Assembly (NCBI GenBank): GCA_020002185.1
Contig: CM034538.1
Coordinates: 68,522,183 to 68,586,182 of the forward strand
Source: Paraescarpia echinospica
Lineage: Eukaryota; Annelida; Polychaeta; Sabellida; Siboglinidae
Direction of reading: 5' to 3'
DNA length: 64,000 nucleotides
This document shows, piece by piece, positions 20,256 to 32,450 of the stretch. Position 1 is the stretch's first letter. Each line of letters begins with the position of its first letter. The notes beneath the pieces are model-generated. The model saw nothing but the letters and a program-made list of their open reading frames with translations. It searched no databases and was not told the DNA's origin. The position numbers were made by a program, and so were the translations under genes.

Positions 20256-22385
20256 TTCTTGCAAACAGTTATACCCCTACTTTATTGACCCCACTAAAAA
20301 CCCTGTGTACACTACTGAAACTCAGTGGAGAGGAAAAAGCCTAAGCAAAACCTTGTGTACCCAATCTGTACCCATCTGTACCAGGGAAAGGCGTCAAAGA
20401 ACTATATTTCATTTAATCAGATTTCTGCTATAAATTACACAGACATACATAGTAGTACATAGTAGTACGGGGAGGAAGGTGGGTTAAACAACTGCTTATT
20501 AAACCATCAATCTGTTTATTATACACATGTTTGTCTGAAAATATTGTCGTCATACCAATTACCAATGCCTAGTATTATTCAGCACGTGTGTACATGGTCA
20601 TAGATGTGTCAATAAATTTGTTACCAAAATGTTATCTTGTTATGATACAGTGAAACCCTGAAACCATAACGTCAGGACATAATATACCTTGCAATACACA
20701 TGATTAATTTCTTTCAAAATCCAAACAGATAGGTTAGTGATTAATGTCCATACTACATGAAGCATATCAGTTCAAATTGCACAACCAACAAAAGTACCTG
20801 GTCAAAACAGTACGGTATTATCCAAAGTTTTGCAAACAACTACATTTAAACCTTGCAAAATTAACTATTGCATTACAGCAGTACACATCCGAGTACTGCA
20901 CCCATCCTTGGCAAACACCCCAAAAGATATATGTATCAGCAGTATAGCCTCTCATACTAGAGTACAGTTGCACTTGTCGAATATTAGCATGTCGTCGGCT
21001 ACTGACGTCTTTCTGTAGAAACCATGCAAGTTGGCTCCTTTCCTGCAGCCATCTTTTTACTGCATAACACATAGGCAACATTTGCTTCACATGTTGGGGT
21101 GCTATGATATATACAAATGGGTGATGTTGGGGGATGAAGTGTTGTATTCATGCCCTCTTCAGGTTGAAATACTCCCTTGTTGGTGGGTTTTCTCTGTGAA
21201 TTTAAAACTTTATTTATGTACAAATTCCTACATTTTCATTCCACTTGGGTAATAATTGTTTTCCACCCTTGTTTCCACGACTGAGTCATTGCTTAGCCTT
21301 CTGAAGTTTCTTCCTACCTAGCTGCCATTGCCATGTTATATGTGGCATGCTAATTTGATGTGCTATTTCCAATAGTTGTTTAAGTGGAATTAACTTGGTT
21401 TACATGGAGTTATTGTAAACGGCTGAAGTTATTGAATGGAATAAGTGTGTGTGCACAGCCAGTAGTGTGTGGATACTGAACACCAGCCAGGATCGAACCT
21501 GCCACACACAACACTGAAACACTATTGTCATAAACAACACAGTTCTACAGTTTTTAAACAAACAAATGACATAGCATGTCTGCATTTACAACACAATACT
21601 CTAACAGCATTCAGTCACAAATTATATTGTTTACATTGTTGGGAAAGTCATATGGTACATACACATATCTGAAATTTGATAAACAAGTGTTAATGTTTCA
21701 CAAAAGAGATAATATCGCATGTTTGTATCATTTGACAGAAAAATAATATAATCTATACTTGTTATGAAACTAGCTGAACATATAAACCCACTTTTTCAGT
21801 GTTTAGCTCCCAACTGTATATATCCCCGCTTGTTATATTAAGCCGCCGGCCCACTCCTGTAACAGAAAACCAAATTCGCATTACATATTGGAAGAATTCA
21901 AATTTTATTTTCAACTGACATGCACGGTTGAAATAATAACTAATTCAAACATATTCCATACAACGAACTTGTGAAAGAAAATTACATTTGGATGTTCTTC
22001 CGAAAATCATATTTAGATATGTGTACATTATGTAAGGGACCATCTATAAAGTGCGGTGTGGCCAAGTGTGATGAAGCGCTACATAAGTGTGGGGGTCTCT
22101 GCACCAGTCTTATGTAACGAATCATAATATTTCACAAGTTTATTCCAAAAGCATTTAAATGGAAAACCAGCTACGTACACTAGAAATATTAAAACCCCAG
22201 ATATATTTCAAGAGCATTCCAACAGAAAACCACGTCTACTATTATATTAACATTTAAAAGCACAGCAAAAAATTATGCGAACTCTTATGTGCGATCCAGT
22301 ACATGGATTAGTTGAATTGAAATGGCTTGACGGGCATGATGTGAACATTCACGGCAACTCCCCATTTTAGAAACTGTATTGGTGT
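20256..22385. other. Intergenic or intronic DNA, no supported gene
   Basis: AT-rich with only short frames. Around 22035-22120 there is a GGGACCATCTATAAAGTGCG string, followed later by GTCTTATGTAACG. This combination resembles terminal parts of a DNA transposon seen in many invertebrates, but I could not delimit an element. Confidence 0.35.
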
Positions 22386-24562
22386 TTGGACCCCAGTAAT
22401 CCCTTTGAGCAACACGGTGAATCATTGGTAGTAAATTTAAACAAAAAAGAAGAAATAATTGTATGGTATACTAATGCTGATGTACTGACAAAAGAAAAAC
22501 TAACTGAACTCAAATGTAGAATAGAAAAACACTCAACTCCACCACATGTTAAAACAATTTCAGAAGTAAAGCCTACACATTTTAAAAGACAACTTACCTC
22601 GCAGGAATACAACCTGGAAGGGTATTATATGCAAACTGTGAACATGACTGAAGGCAAAGGCAGAGGTATGTTCTTGTTTATTCACAATTCTTTGGCATTT
22701 CAAGTACACCAGTTTGATGTTGAGTTTAATGAAGCACTGTTTTGCATTTTGAAACTGAAAGGGAAGGATACCCTTCTCGTAGGTTCTTTTTATAGAAGCC
22801 CTAACAGCACCACTGAGAACAATGACACCTTAACAAATTATTAGATAACAAATAAGTGAGAAATGTTTTTCACATGTTCTACTTCTTCGATATTTCAACT
22901 ACCTAAAGATTGATTGGGAAATAACCTCAACTACAGCAGCAGTTACTGATGATAAATAATTTCAATTTATTGAAAAAACCGACACTTGCTTGGTGCAACA
23001 TATTACAGAGCCCACTAGAGGTAGAGGTACAACTGAGCCATCGATGCTTGATCTTGTACTCTCCAGTGAATATACCGAGATCTCAACAATCGAGACAGCC
23101 TCAGCATTAGGAAGAAGCGACCATTCTGTTATCAAAGTGGTTCTCAACTGCACATCAGTATATGAACCGATCATCAAAACTGTTTATAAATATGATAAAA
23201 GGGATTATTCCCAATTGGATGACATATTAAACATTGATTTGGAGGCAGAATGTTCTAACCACCAGGGAGATGTGCAAGCCCAACGGGATATCTTTACTTC
23301 AAAAATTAGAGATGCAGAAGAACAATGTATACCAAACAAGGTGATATCGGAAAGAGCCAGAAAATACCTAGTACCACTAGACGTGAAAACCCGAGCTAAA
23401 TTCAAAAGGAAAAACAGATTGGGGAAGAAATATCTTCTAACCAAAGATGTCCAAGCTTATCAAGAATTTTGCCGATTGTACAATCAGGTCAGGAGACTGA
23501 GAAGAAAGGCACAGAAACTGTATGAAAAGAATATAATTAATCAAAGAAAACATAATCCTAAGAAATTCTGGCAGTACGCATAGGCAAAAATGAAGACAAA
23601 AACTGGAATACCCAACTTGATAGAAAACGAAGACAAAGATGACATCACAACCTCGGACTTGGAAAAAAGCATAGGTGTTGACCAATTACTTATCCTTGGT
23701 ATTTACGAGAGAACAAAAATGAGACATCTCGGAGGAACCTATAAAATGTTATAATACAGTGGAATCTTGCAATATCAACCCATTGATAGTGGCATCAAAA
23801 CTAAAAAACTAAAGACATTTAAATTATCAGGATCTGATGGCCTCCATCCTCGTGTCTTAAACGAATCAGCAAAGAGCGTCATGTTTAACACATCACTCAC
23901 AACAGAAAAAATTATCCACAGACTGGAAACAAGCTAACAAATCCGCGATTGATAAGTAAGGAATTAAAACCCAAGCACAGAACTACCGTCCAGTCAGTTT
24001 AACGAGTGCAGTAGGGAAAATATTGGAAGGAAAAATCCGAGACACCATCACTGAATATATGAAGAAATTGACCTGATGAGCAATAAGCAATTTGGATTCA
24101 TTAAGGGCCATTCTACAATATTTCAACCATTGAAAGTACTCGATTCATGAACTGAAACACTGGATAATGGAGGATGCATAGACATAGTATATTGTGATTT
24201 TTTGAAAGCTTTTGACAAGGTTCCATATATTCAACTCATTGAGAAACTCCAGAGCTATGGCATAAAAGGGAACATTCTTAACTGGGTTACAGCTCTGCTG
24301 GCCCACAGAAGACAACGAGTAAGACTAAATAACACATTTTCAAATGGGCAGGAGGTAATCAGTGGAATATATAACAAAGATCAGTGATTGGGCCCCTTCT
24401 TTTTGTTATATTATATTATAAAGAGCTCTGATATTTTCTTGTTTGTGGATGATATGAAGCTCTTCAATCCTATTTATACCGAAGAGGACTGCACAAAACT
24501 GCAACAAGATATTATGTCTGCCGAACGCTGGACAGATACATCACTTTTCTAATTCCATCCAG
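22386..24562 (+). mobile_element. Old Jockey/CR1-like LINE, left part (split by a younger LINE)
   Basis: The first frame (22386-22844) is the start of an apurinic-type endonuclease, with WYTNADVLT, ISEVKPTHF and LVGSFYRSPNS. The second (22990-23583) is the rest of the endonuclease (ITEPTRG, MLDLVLSS, GRSDHSVIKV) and the linker. RT pieces follow: YRPVSLTSAVGKILE near 23985, then FLKAFDKVPYIQLIEKLQSY at 24202, and FVDDMKLFN near 24440. Many stops and indels break it. The right part resumes at 28439 after the inserted element. The N-terminus looks present, so this was once nearly full length. Confidence 0.82.
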
Positions 24563-24640
24563 TTAAATACTTGGACGGGCAGCGGGTGTGGTGCAGCGCT
24601 TGGCAGTAGCTCTCACGACAGCTGTCTTATTGTTACAAGT

Positions 24641-25069
24641 TTGACGTATTTTAATTCAACGAACGTTTTAATATTTCTCATGTGCGTGTATAAAGGTACA
24701 GACATTACTTCGGACGTTTACATTTTACTTGAAAATGATTACTGGTGCCGGAATGTTATGATTTTTAATCGACATTCGTCTACGCTTGCCTTGAGAACCG
24801 GTTGCAAAACTTGTCAAGCAGAACGCTGTGGTCTATTCCTGGATAACACCGGACCACGAACAACTTGTGTGCAACCGTTGATGATACGCAGTGACGCAAT
24901 TTCAGCACTCGTATGTGTCAACAATGGCATCAGTGGTGCGTTATTCCAGGACACAGTTGTTGTTAATTGCCGCCAATGCAACCAGGTCTACCAGATCTCC
25001 GGTGACCTGCTGTGTGAATCTTCTCCTTCATCAAATGTGCATCTTCAAGCGTTCGTCTACGAGACGTAA
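24641..25069 (+). CDS. Possible small upstream ORF of the L2-like LINE (142 codons)
   Basis: This open frame lies in the 5' leader and overlaps the ORF2 start in a different frame by about 180 bp. It holds several cysteines in CxxC spacing (CKTC, CRQC). I do not recognise a family. It could be a short ORF1 or simply an open leader; other copies of the element would settle it. Confidence 0.3.
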   Translation: MTYFNSTNVLIFLMCVYKGTDITSDVYILLENDYWCRNVMIFNRHSSTLALRTGCKTCQAERCGLFLDNTGPRTTCVQPLMIRSDAISALVCVNNGISGALFQDTVVVNCRQCNQVYQISGDLLCESSPSSNVHLQAFVYET

Positions 25070-28000
25070 ACACCGTGGCGGTCGTAAAGTCGCAAAACAG
25101 ATCGGGACAATAATTCACTACGCAAGAGTACCGACGTTGCCACAACCAAGCCGAAATGTACACAATTTAATAACTTTACCACTGAATAAACAGGTGCAAC
25201 GCGATCAAGGCGTACGAGTATGCTACGTTAACGCACAGTCGTGTCGGAACAAAACACTCGCCATTGCGGATCATATACTTGAAAACCATCTCGATATGAT
25301 GGCGATATGCGAAACGTGGTTGAAGCCTTCGAGCGACGCCAGTGTGATTACAGACATTGTACCAAACGGATATTCCATCAAGCACACGCCTCGCTCTACC
25401 GGCAAAGGGGGCGGTGTCGCTATTATCCATAAATCCGAAATCGTTTTACACAAACAGAATACAGATGCGTTTCGATCGTTTGAACACATCGAGTGCCGGC
25501 TGAAAACACGTACGTCATCCATGAGAATTGTTGTCATTTACCGCCCGCCACCATCAGTGAAAAATGGCTTGTCAACTACTGTGTTTTTTGAAGAATGGGA
25601 CCGTTTCATCGACCAGCATGCTATAAAACCTGGACCTCTGATTATCATGGGAGATTTAAACTTTCATATTGACAACGCTGCAAATGTTGATGCACGGCGA
25701 CTGATCAATTCTGTGAATGCCACAGGAATGGTGTTGCATGTTCGCGGGCCAACCCACAGGAAGGGACACACGTTGGATGTACTCATGACCCGCAGCACGG
25801 ACGAACACCTTGTTCGAAATGTTACCGTTGCGGACATGGGCATTTCTGACCACTTTGCGGTGAGTTTCAACATAGACATTGTTCAACGTCGCACTGGTTT
25901 GATGAAAATCAAATATCGCAAGTTACGCACCATTGATGCAGTGTCTTTTCGACAAGATATTCCATTGTTCCGCTCGGATGATCTTGACTTGCTGAACGTA
26001 GAAGAACTGGTTGATCAGTACGATCATATGCTGGTCAGCTTAGTTGATTCGCACGCGCCTATGCAAGAAAAGAATATCCGATTACGGCAAGACACAGCGT
26101 GGTATACCGATGATCTACGGGCTGCGAAACGAGAGAAACGGCAGAGAGAAAGATCCTGGAGAAAATCCAAACTAGAGGTGCATAGACAATTGTACGCTGA
26201 TCAGTGCAAGAGAGTGAATGCACTACTTACCCAAACAAAATCTGCCTACTATTCCAGCATAATCCGTAACACAGGCAAGAACCAGCAACGACTGTTCCGA
26301 ATTGTAAACTGTCTACTGCATCACAAAATGGGAACTGTACTCCCTACCCATACGTCAGAAGCTGAAATGGCGAGTGTATTTTCAGACTATTTTTCTGAAA
26401 AGATCAGCATCATTTGTCGTGAGTTGTCTACCAGCTCTGACAGAGCAAATGGTGACAAAAATGTGGATACCAACAACATCTGCTGCACATCAGAGCTGTC
26501 TTCCTTCTCCCTACCAACGCCAGGCGAAATCAAGAAGATCATCATGGATGCACCGCCTAAATCGTGCGACCTAGACCCTGCTCCTACCTGGCTAGTGAGA
26601 GAATCGATCGATGAACTTCTGCCCATTTTGTCGCACATTGTTGTGGCATCTCTGCAATCGTCTGTTGTTCCAGATCAATACAAGACTGGCTGCATCTCGC
26701 CATTAATCAAGAAGGCTGGACTAAATCCAGAATATTTGCAGAACTACCGACCTGTATCGAATCTGGCATTTCTCTCTAAAGTAATCGAGCGCGTTGTAGC
26801 AAAACAGCTGAACGTCCACATGCAAGAGAACAACTTGCACGACCAATTTCAATCGGCATATCGCCATGATCACTCAACTGAAACGGCTCTGCTTAAAGTA
26901 CACAATGACATTCTGTCTGCAGTAGACCGTGGCTGTGTTGTTGTGTTGGTTATGCTTGACTTGACCGCCGCTTTCGACACCATTGACCACGACATTCTAT
27001 TAAGCAGACTCACTCACAGATTCGGTGTCACTGACGCTGCGCTTGAGTGGTTCAGATCTTACTTGTCCAGTCGGCATCAAGTCGTTCGTATTGGAAGTGT
27101 CAAATCCTCCCCAACTGCTGTGCCGTTTGGCGTGCCGCAAGGCTCTGTGCTTGGGCCGTTGCTTTTTACGGCATATATCTCACCGCTCGGCGACATCTTC
27201 AAGAAATTCAGGGTGGACTATCATTTTTATGCAGACGACACGCAACTTTACGTCTCGTTTTGTCCTGGCGGAGATGACCAAGTGAATTTAATAGACAATC
27301 TGTGTAATTGTCTTGAGCATATAGGGGAATGGTTGCGGTCCAATTCACTGAAGCTAAACGACCAGAAGACGGATGTTGTGGTATTCGGCACCAAGCACAA
27401 GTTGCCACTGATGAAGGATATCCGCATAATCATTGGTGATGCAACTCTGAGCGCATCATCTAATGTTCGTAACCTTGGCGTCATATTCGACTCATCCCTC
27501 GGCATGGCGAACCATGTCTGTGCCATCTGCCGAACAGCCTACATGCACCTACACAACATTAGCCGTATCAGACGTTACATTACCTTAGATGCGACGAAAT
27601 CATTAGTCCACGCCTTCGTCATGTCCAGACTGGATTATGGGAATGCGCTGCTTGCTGGACTACCACTTGAACATTTGAATAAACTCCAACGCATTCAAAA
27701 CATGGCAGCAAGAATCATTACTTTTACACCTCGCAGAGATCACATTACCCCAATCCTGAAAGAACTGCACTGGCTACCTGTGAAATGTCGAATCGAATTC
27801 AAGATTCTTATGCATGTGTATCGATGTCTGAACGGCATCGGACCATTGTACCTGGAGAACATGCTGAAGACACAGCGCTCTGCAGGGCGCACACGTTCGT
27901 CCCAACAATATCTGCTACACGTGCCGCGAACGAAGCTTGTTAGTTTTGGTGATCGTGCATTCGAAGTGATAGGACCTCGATTATGGAATCTGCTGCCGTT

Positions 28001-28079
28001 TCACATAAAATGTAGTGGAAACCTAACACTGTTCAAACGGACTCTGAAAACACACATGTTCAAAGCGGAATACTGTTGA
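24891..28079 (+). CDS. L2-like LINE ORF2: endonuclease and reverse transcriptase, 1062 codons, uninterrupted
   Basis: The protein nicks target DNA and copies its own RNA at the nick. The endonuclease domain covers about residues 108-325: YVNAQSCRNK at residue 112, ETWL, GGGVAIIHK, MGDLNFH at 253-259 and the catalytic SDH at 319-321. The RT follows: NYRPVSNLAFLSKVIERVV, QSAYRHDHSTETALLKVHND, LDLTAAFDTIDH at 689-700, VPQGSVLGPLL at 748-758 and YADD at 780-783. The C-terminal part has RDHITPILKELHWLPVKCRI and GDRAFEVIGPRLWNLLP, with a KTHMFK end. The length is right for a single L2-type ORF2. The first ~70 residues contain a basic RRKHRGGRK patch and lack family resemblance, so the true start may be a later or earlier codon. 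Confidence 0.9.
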   Translation: MTQFQHSYVSTMASVVRYSRTQLLLIAANATRSTRSPVTCCVNLLLHQMCIFKRSSTRRKHRGGRKVAKQIGTIIHYARVPTLPQPSRNVHNLITLPLNKQVQRDQGVRVCYVNAQSCRNKTLAIADHILENHLDMMAICETWLKPSSDASVITDIVPNGYSIKHTPRSTGKGGGVAIIHKSEIVLHKQNTDAFRSFEHIECRLKTRTSSMRIVVIYRPPPSVKNGLSTTVFFEEWDRFIDQHAIKPGPLIIMGDLNFHIDNAANVDARRLINSVNATGMVLHVRGPTHRKGHTLDVLMTRSTDEHLVRNVTVADMGISDHFAVSFNIDIVQRRTGLMKIKYRKLRTIDAVSFRQDIPLFRSDDLDLLNVEELVDQYDHMLVSLVDSHAPMQEKNIRLRQDTAWYTDDLRAAKREKRQRERSWRKSKLEVHRQLYADQCKRVNALLTQTKSAYYSSIIRNTGKNQQRLFRIVNCLLHHKMGTVLPTHTSEAEMASVFSDYFSEKISIICRELSTSSDRANGDKNVDTNNICCTSELSSFSLPTPGEIKKIIMDAPPKSCDLDPAPTWLVRESIDELLPILSHIVVASLQSSVVPDQYKTGCISPLIKKAGLNPEYLQNYRPVSNLAFLSKVIERVVAKQLNVHMQENNLHDQFQSAYRHDHSTETALLKVHNDILSAVDRGCVVVLVMLDLTAAFDTIDHDILLSRLTHRFGVTDAALEWFRSYLSSRHQVVRIGSVKSSPTAVPFGVPQGSVLGPLLFTAYISPLGDIFKKFRVDYHFYADDTQLYVSFCPGGDDQVNLIDNLCNCLEHIGEWLRSNSLKLNDQKTDVVVFGTKHKLPLMKDIRIIIGDATLSASSNVRNLGVIFDSSLGMANHVCAICRTAYMHLHNISRIRRYITLDATKSLVHAFVMSRLDYGNALLAGLPLEHLNKLQRIQNMAARIITFTPRRDHITPILKELHWLPVKCRIEFKILMHVYRCLNGIGPLYLENMLKTQRSAGRTRSSQQYLLHVPRTKLVSFGDRAFEVIGPRLWNLLPFHIKCSGNLTLFKRTLKTHMFKAEYC

Positions 28080-28438
28080 CATTTTACTTTCTTTGACATT
28101 TTACTCCTAAACTTATATTTTATTTATCTACCCACGATTGCATATATGTAAATATTATATCTATTATTTATTCTATATATACTTAAAGTATCTTATATAT
28201 CTTAATAATGTTTAAATAACAGCTTTATATATACATATTTTTATTTATCTATTTTTAGTAATTAAATAAAATTGTTCTGTTTTTATAATTATTATATCAA
28301 ATTTGTATTTTATATCTACTGTGCACATACCTTTGCTAAATTTTAATGTTTTATACATTAGCTTCTTGTACAGCGCTCTGAGCATTTTATTGGAAATTGC
28401 GCTCTATAAAAAATTAATATTATTATTATTATTAAATA

Positions 28439-28905
28439 TAATCTATTCAGTGGGAAGCAGCCAGACAACACTTACAAGTACGAGTGAAAGATTTTGTAGT
28501 CACTTTCGATTCATCGCTTAATTTTGAGGCATATATGTCAGAAAAAAATAATAAAGCCAATTCAATGATGGGGATAATCCGACGTACTTTCGATCACATG
28601 GATGAAACATGTACACATTGAATACGCTGATGAGATATGGAGTCCTTTCATAATGAAACATATTACACCTCTTGAAAATGTTCAGTACAGAGCAACCAAA
28701 TTAATTCCTGGTTTCAAAGACCTTGAATACAAAGAACGTTTATAGAGACTGAAATTTCCAACTCTATCATACTATCGCCTCAGACGAAATTTAACAAGAT
28801 TTAACAAGATTGCCATCCAGAGAATTAACTCTAGATGGCAGGTGGACAAGGAAGCCCTTTGGCTTATTGAGAGTCCAACCCTTTTATCTACATATATCCA
28901 GCCCT
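28439..28905 (+). mobile_element. Old Jockey/CR1-like LINE, right part
   Basis: After the younger LINE the RT C-terminus of the old element resumes: a stretch resembling TTLTSTSER, then VTFDSSLNFE, MMGIIRRTF, ENVQYRATKLIPGFKDLEY and LKFPTLSYYRLRR. The copy carries stops and a small deletion. The order and orientation match the left part ending at 24562, so the two are one element split by insertion. Confidence 0.8.
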
Positions 28906-28930
28906 TCTGAGGTGTGTGTCAATTTTATTT

Positions 28931-31453
28931 TTAAACATTCACACTACTAGCACCCACACAATCATCAGATAACCTGTTCCATTCATTCACAGTCCTTTGT
29001 AAAAATGAGAACTTTCTCACGTCTAATCTACACTGCTCCTTTACTAATGTAACTTCATATCCTCTAGTCTTTCTATTTTTCTTAACTGAAAAAAACATAT
29101 TTCTATCAATATTTTCATAACCATTCAATATTTTAAACACTTCTATCTGATCTCCTCTCAATCTCCTGGTCTCTAGTGTTGTTAAACCACATTCTTTTAG
29201 GCGTTTTTCATAACTAAGATCCCTCAGTTTTTGTATAATTTTAGTCGCTCTCCTCTGTACTCTTTCTAGCATATCTATGTCCTTCTTGCGGTAAGGCCTC
29301 CACGCTTGTATACAATATTCTAAATGAGGCCTAACTATTGTTTTGTACAGCGGTATTATTAGTTCTTTTTCTTTATATGCTATATTTCGCCTAATCAATC
29401 CAAGGATTTGATTTCCCTTTGAAGCTGCAATTCCACACTGCTCTGAAACCTTCATGTCAGCACTAATTGTCAGCCCTAAGTCTTTTTCTTTTACAGTAGT
29501 ACATAGTACAGTTCCCCCCATTGTATATTCTACATATTCGTTCCCATGTCCTGTGTGAAGGCATTTACATTTCCCAAAATTGAACAACATTTGCCACTTT
29601 TCAGACCATTTGATCAACCAGTCAAGATCATCTTGTAAATGCTGTCTATCACCATCACTTTTAATCCTTCTAAACACTTTTGTATCATCTGCAAATTTCA
29701 ACACCTTGCTAGCTATATCATCGTCCAAATCGTTTATATATATTAAGAATAATATAGGTCCCAGTAATTATCCCTGTGGAACCCCACTCAAAACTTATTT
29801 CCAGTTTGAAGCCTCCCCATCAACAACTACCTGTTGTCTTCTGTCAATCAGCCATTTTCTATCCAGTTAATTATACCATTTCCCATGCCATGGGCCTTTA
29901 GATTAAGCCTGATGTGGCACTTTCTCGAAAGCTTTTTGAAAATCTAAGTAGATTATATCTACTAGTGATCCATCATCTACCCACTTAGTGATATCTTCCA
30001 AAAAACATAACATATTTGTTAAGCATGACCTCGCTTTTAGAAACCCATGTTGAGATGGGTTTATCAAGTTATGTTTAACAAGAAAATCCACCATGTGATC
30101 TTTAATTAGTCTTTCTAATAATTTACAAATCACCGATGTTAAACTAACTAGTCTATAATTATCTTACTTGTTTCTCGAACCTTTTTTGAATAACGGTATA
30201 ATGTTTGCTTCTTTCCATTCTAAAGGAACCACTCCCTCTTCTAATGACAAGTTGAAAACTGTTGCAAGCTGTATGCTAATTTGTTCTACAATTTCCAATA
30301 GTTTGGGTGGAATACCATCCACTCCAGGTGATTTATTATCCTTCATAGCCCTAATTTTCTTAGCTACCATTTCTGGGGTTACAATTAACAGTCTTAAATA
30401 GTCTGATTCTGCCTCCTTGAACTTAGCCTCTGGTACTGGCAGTAAACTAGTGTCTTCTCTGGTAAACACTGAACTAAAATACTCATTCAGGTCTTCTGCC
30501 ATTAAGAATCCTTCTGATATTATATTTCCAGCACTATCTTCTAGAGGACCGACCTTATCCTGAACTTTCTGTTTGCATCGAACATACGCATAAAAACTCT
30601 TGCTGTCATGTTTTATATTACAAGCTAATTTATGTTCATAGCTTCTCTTTGAATTTCTAATTTCAGCTGTAGCTTGGTTTAGTGCTTCTTTATAAATGTT
30701 GTAGTCTTCGTAATTTCCAGTACGTCTACATGACTTCCACATCATTTGTTTATACTTAATTTTTCTAATGGCTTCTTTCGATAAGTGTTTCTTTTGGACC
30801 GTTTCCCGTGTTTTTTAAGGGAACAAATTTGACGATGATGCATTCAATTTCACTCTTTAAGATATTCCAGCATTCTGTTGCTGTCTTATTCTTCAGTGTG
30901 TTATTCCAGTCTATCTTTGCTAAATATTTCCATATGTCCTTATATTTTCCTTTGTGGAAATTTCTCCTGTACTGCTTTTTACTATTCCTTTCTGATTTTA
31001 TTTTCATGGTAAAATGTATCTGGTTGTGATCACTATTCCCCAGTGGCTCACATATCTTGACATTGTCAACTAATTCATTCTGTGAGGACAAAACTATGTC
31101 TAACACATTCTCTCCCCTGGTTGGTTCTAGCACATGTTGAGAAAGGAAACTATCTTGTACTAAAACTAAAAATTTGTGGTCCTCTGTAGAGATTTCCATT
31201 TTATATGCCCATGGTTGAAATCCCCCATAATAACAGTCCCGTTTGCTCACTTCCCTTATAGCGTTTTGTATTTTTTAATTCTCTTCTATGCTTATGTTTG
31301 GAATTCGATAAACTAATCCAACCGTTAACGTTTAGTTTCCTGTAACTATGTCACACCAAACACCTTCTTCGCAATCTGCTTCTCTGTCTAATTTTATTTC
31401 ATAAGCCTGGATAGATTCTTTAATATACAAAATAACTCCACCTCCCCTTCTTC
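28931..31453 (-). pseudogene. CR1-type ORF2 remnants (endonuclease part, RT)
   Basis: The minus frames read, in order: TRGENVLDIVLSSQNELVDN and EPLGNSDHNQI of the endonuclease (31250-30765); KDNKSPGVDGIPPKLLEIVE of the RT start (30745-30164); HNLINPSQHGFLKARSCLTN and YLDFQKAFEKVPHQ (30133-29903); and finally KVLKFADDTKVF with FADD, KDLGLTIS, RPHLEYCIQAWRPY and RLRGDQIEVFKILNGY (29728-28931). The pieces lie in different frames, and the stretch from 29903 to 29728 is interrupted by stops. The copy cannot encode a working protein as read. Confidence 0.85.
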
Positions 31454-32140
31454 CTATACTATCTTTCCTCCCATCACATTTTCTTCTCTCCTCTCCCGTC
31501 CCTTTTCCCCGGCTACCTCCTTCACTACGGTCACTTTCTCCCCTGTCACCTTCACGCCTGTCATGTTTTCTGTTTTTTGCTGAACACTCTGTCTTCTTCC
31601 ATCAGTCTTCTGTCTCACAGTCTTACCAACTGCCTCTGTGGTATCTACCTCTTCACCACCTGTATCGCTGTCGTGTCTCTCCTCGTTCTCTACAGTCTGA
31701 CTACCTGCTGATCTATCCCCACTGGCCCGTTTTCTCTTCCTCTGCCGAACACTTTTCCTCCGTCCCTCTGTTTTCTCAATGTCTTGTTCCTTCACACCGG
31801 TCACCTTCCTTCCTCTCAGTCTCCTTTCTTCAGTCTCCGTGTCACAACTCTGCTCCTTCTGTGTTGTAGAATTCTCAACTCTCTCCGCGTCATCCCTCTC
31901 TGCTCCATTTATTTCTATGTTGAGTCTCGCCTCCATCTCCTTCACTATATCCGCCAACTTACACACCTCCTTCATCAGACATTCCACCCTCAAACACCCC
32001 ATACACCGAAAGGTGAATCCGTCATCTTTGGTCTCTGCCCATGATTTTGGACAGCCAGACAACGCAAAATCCACCCAGCTCTGGCAGTCGTTGCAAACTA
32101 GGTGTCGTTTTGCCCTGAGTTGCCGCTTGCGAGGTGCCAT
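31454..32140 (-). CDS. CR1-type ORF1 with PHD-like zinc finger, 228 codons
   Basis: The first ORF of a CR1-type LINE, which usually makes an RNA- or chromatin-binding accessory protein. Near the N-terminus (about residues 14-55) it has CNDCQSW, then CPKSW and CMGCLRVECL, a Cys/Trp pattern like the PHD-type zinc finger known in CR1 ORF1 proteins. A short coiled-coil-like part follows (LADIVKEMEARLNIEI), then a long, highly charged and Ser/Thr/Glu-rich tail. The ORF1 reading ends where the endonuclease remnant begins, so its C-terminus may be truncated. Confidence 0.7.
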   Translation of the reverse strand: MAPRKRQLRAKRHLVCNDCQSWVDFALSGCPKSWAETKDDGFTFRCMGCLRVECLMKEVCKLADIVKEMEARLNIEINGAERDDAERVENSTTQKEQSCDTETEERRLRGRKVTGVKEQDIEKTEGRRKSVRQRKRKRASGDRSAGSQTVENEERHDSDTGGEEVDTTEAVGKTVRQKTDGRRQSVQQKTENMTGVKVTGEKVTVVKEVAGEKGRERREENVMGGKIV

Positions 32141-32159
32141 ATCAGAATTTATTTATGTT

Positions 32160-32450
32160 CAAAGTAGTTTTATGTAGTCTTTGAAAAGACTTTTCTGTGT
32201 ACAATTTACACCAGATTGTTTAGGTTATAGTTAGTTATATTTGTTAACACACAGTGACACACCGTGCCTTACCTAGTTACGATGTCGATGACAATGTATT
32301 CAAGTTAGGCTTAGATACTAGGTAGTCTTTACAAAGACTGTTTCCTGTGTACTAATATACACTTTAAAAGGTTGTTATTTCAGGTTTTAATTACTCATCT
32401 AACTACATCGATTATCTCAAATAAAGCTATTCTATTGTCGTTCACGTTAC
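32160..32450 (-). repeat. Two ~148-bp related copies in the CR1 5' leader
   Basis: On the plus strand, GTAGTCTTTGAAAAGACTTT with CTGTGTACAATTTACAC (about 32175) and GTAGTCTTTACAAAGACTGT with CTGTGTACTAATATACAC (about 32322) are two versions of the same block. They lie just upstream of ORF1 as read on the minus strand. Duplicated 5' leaders are common in LINE promoters. Confidence 0.55.

Larger units (their letters stand above)
24570..28431 (+). mobile_element. Full-length L2-like LINE with 7-bp target duplication
   Basis: A 3.86-kb non-LTR retrotransposon inserted into the older LINE. TTAAATA is present on both sides (24563-24569 and 28432-28438). The 5' leader runs 24570-24890, followed by one long intact ORF. 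The 3' UTR ends with a GCGCTCTATAAAAAATTAAT string and an (ATT)n tail, typical of the L2/CR1 group. Intact coding, a visible duplication and the tail together suggest a recent and possibly autonomous copy. Confidence 0.85.

Noticed and set aside
31779..32177. Plus-strand 132-codon frame
   Set aside because: It is the antisense shadow of the CR1-type ORF1.
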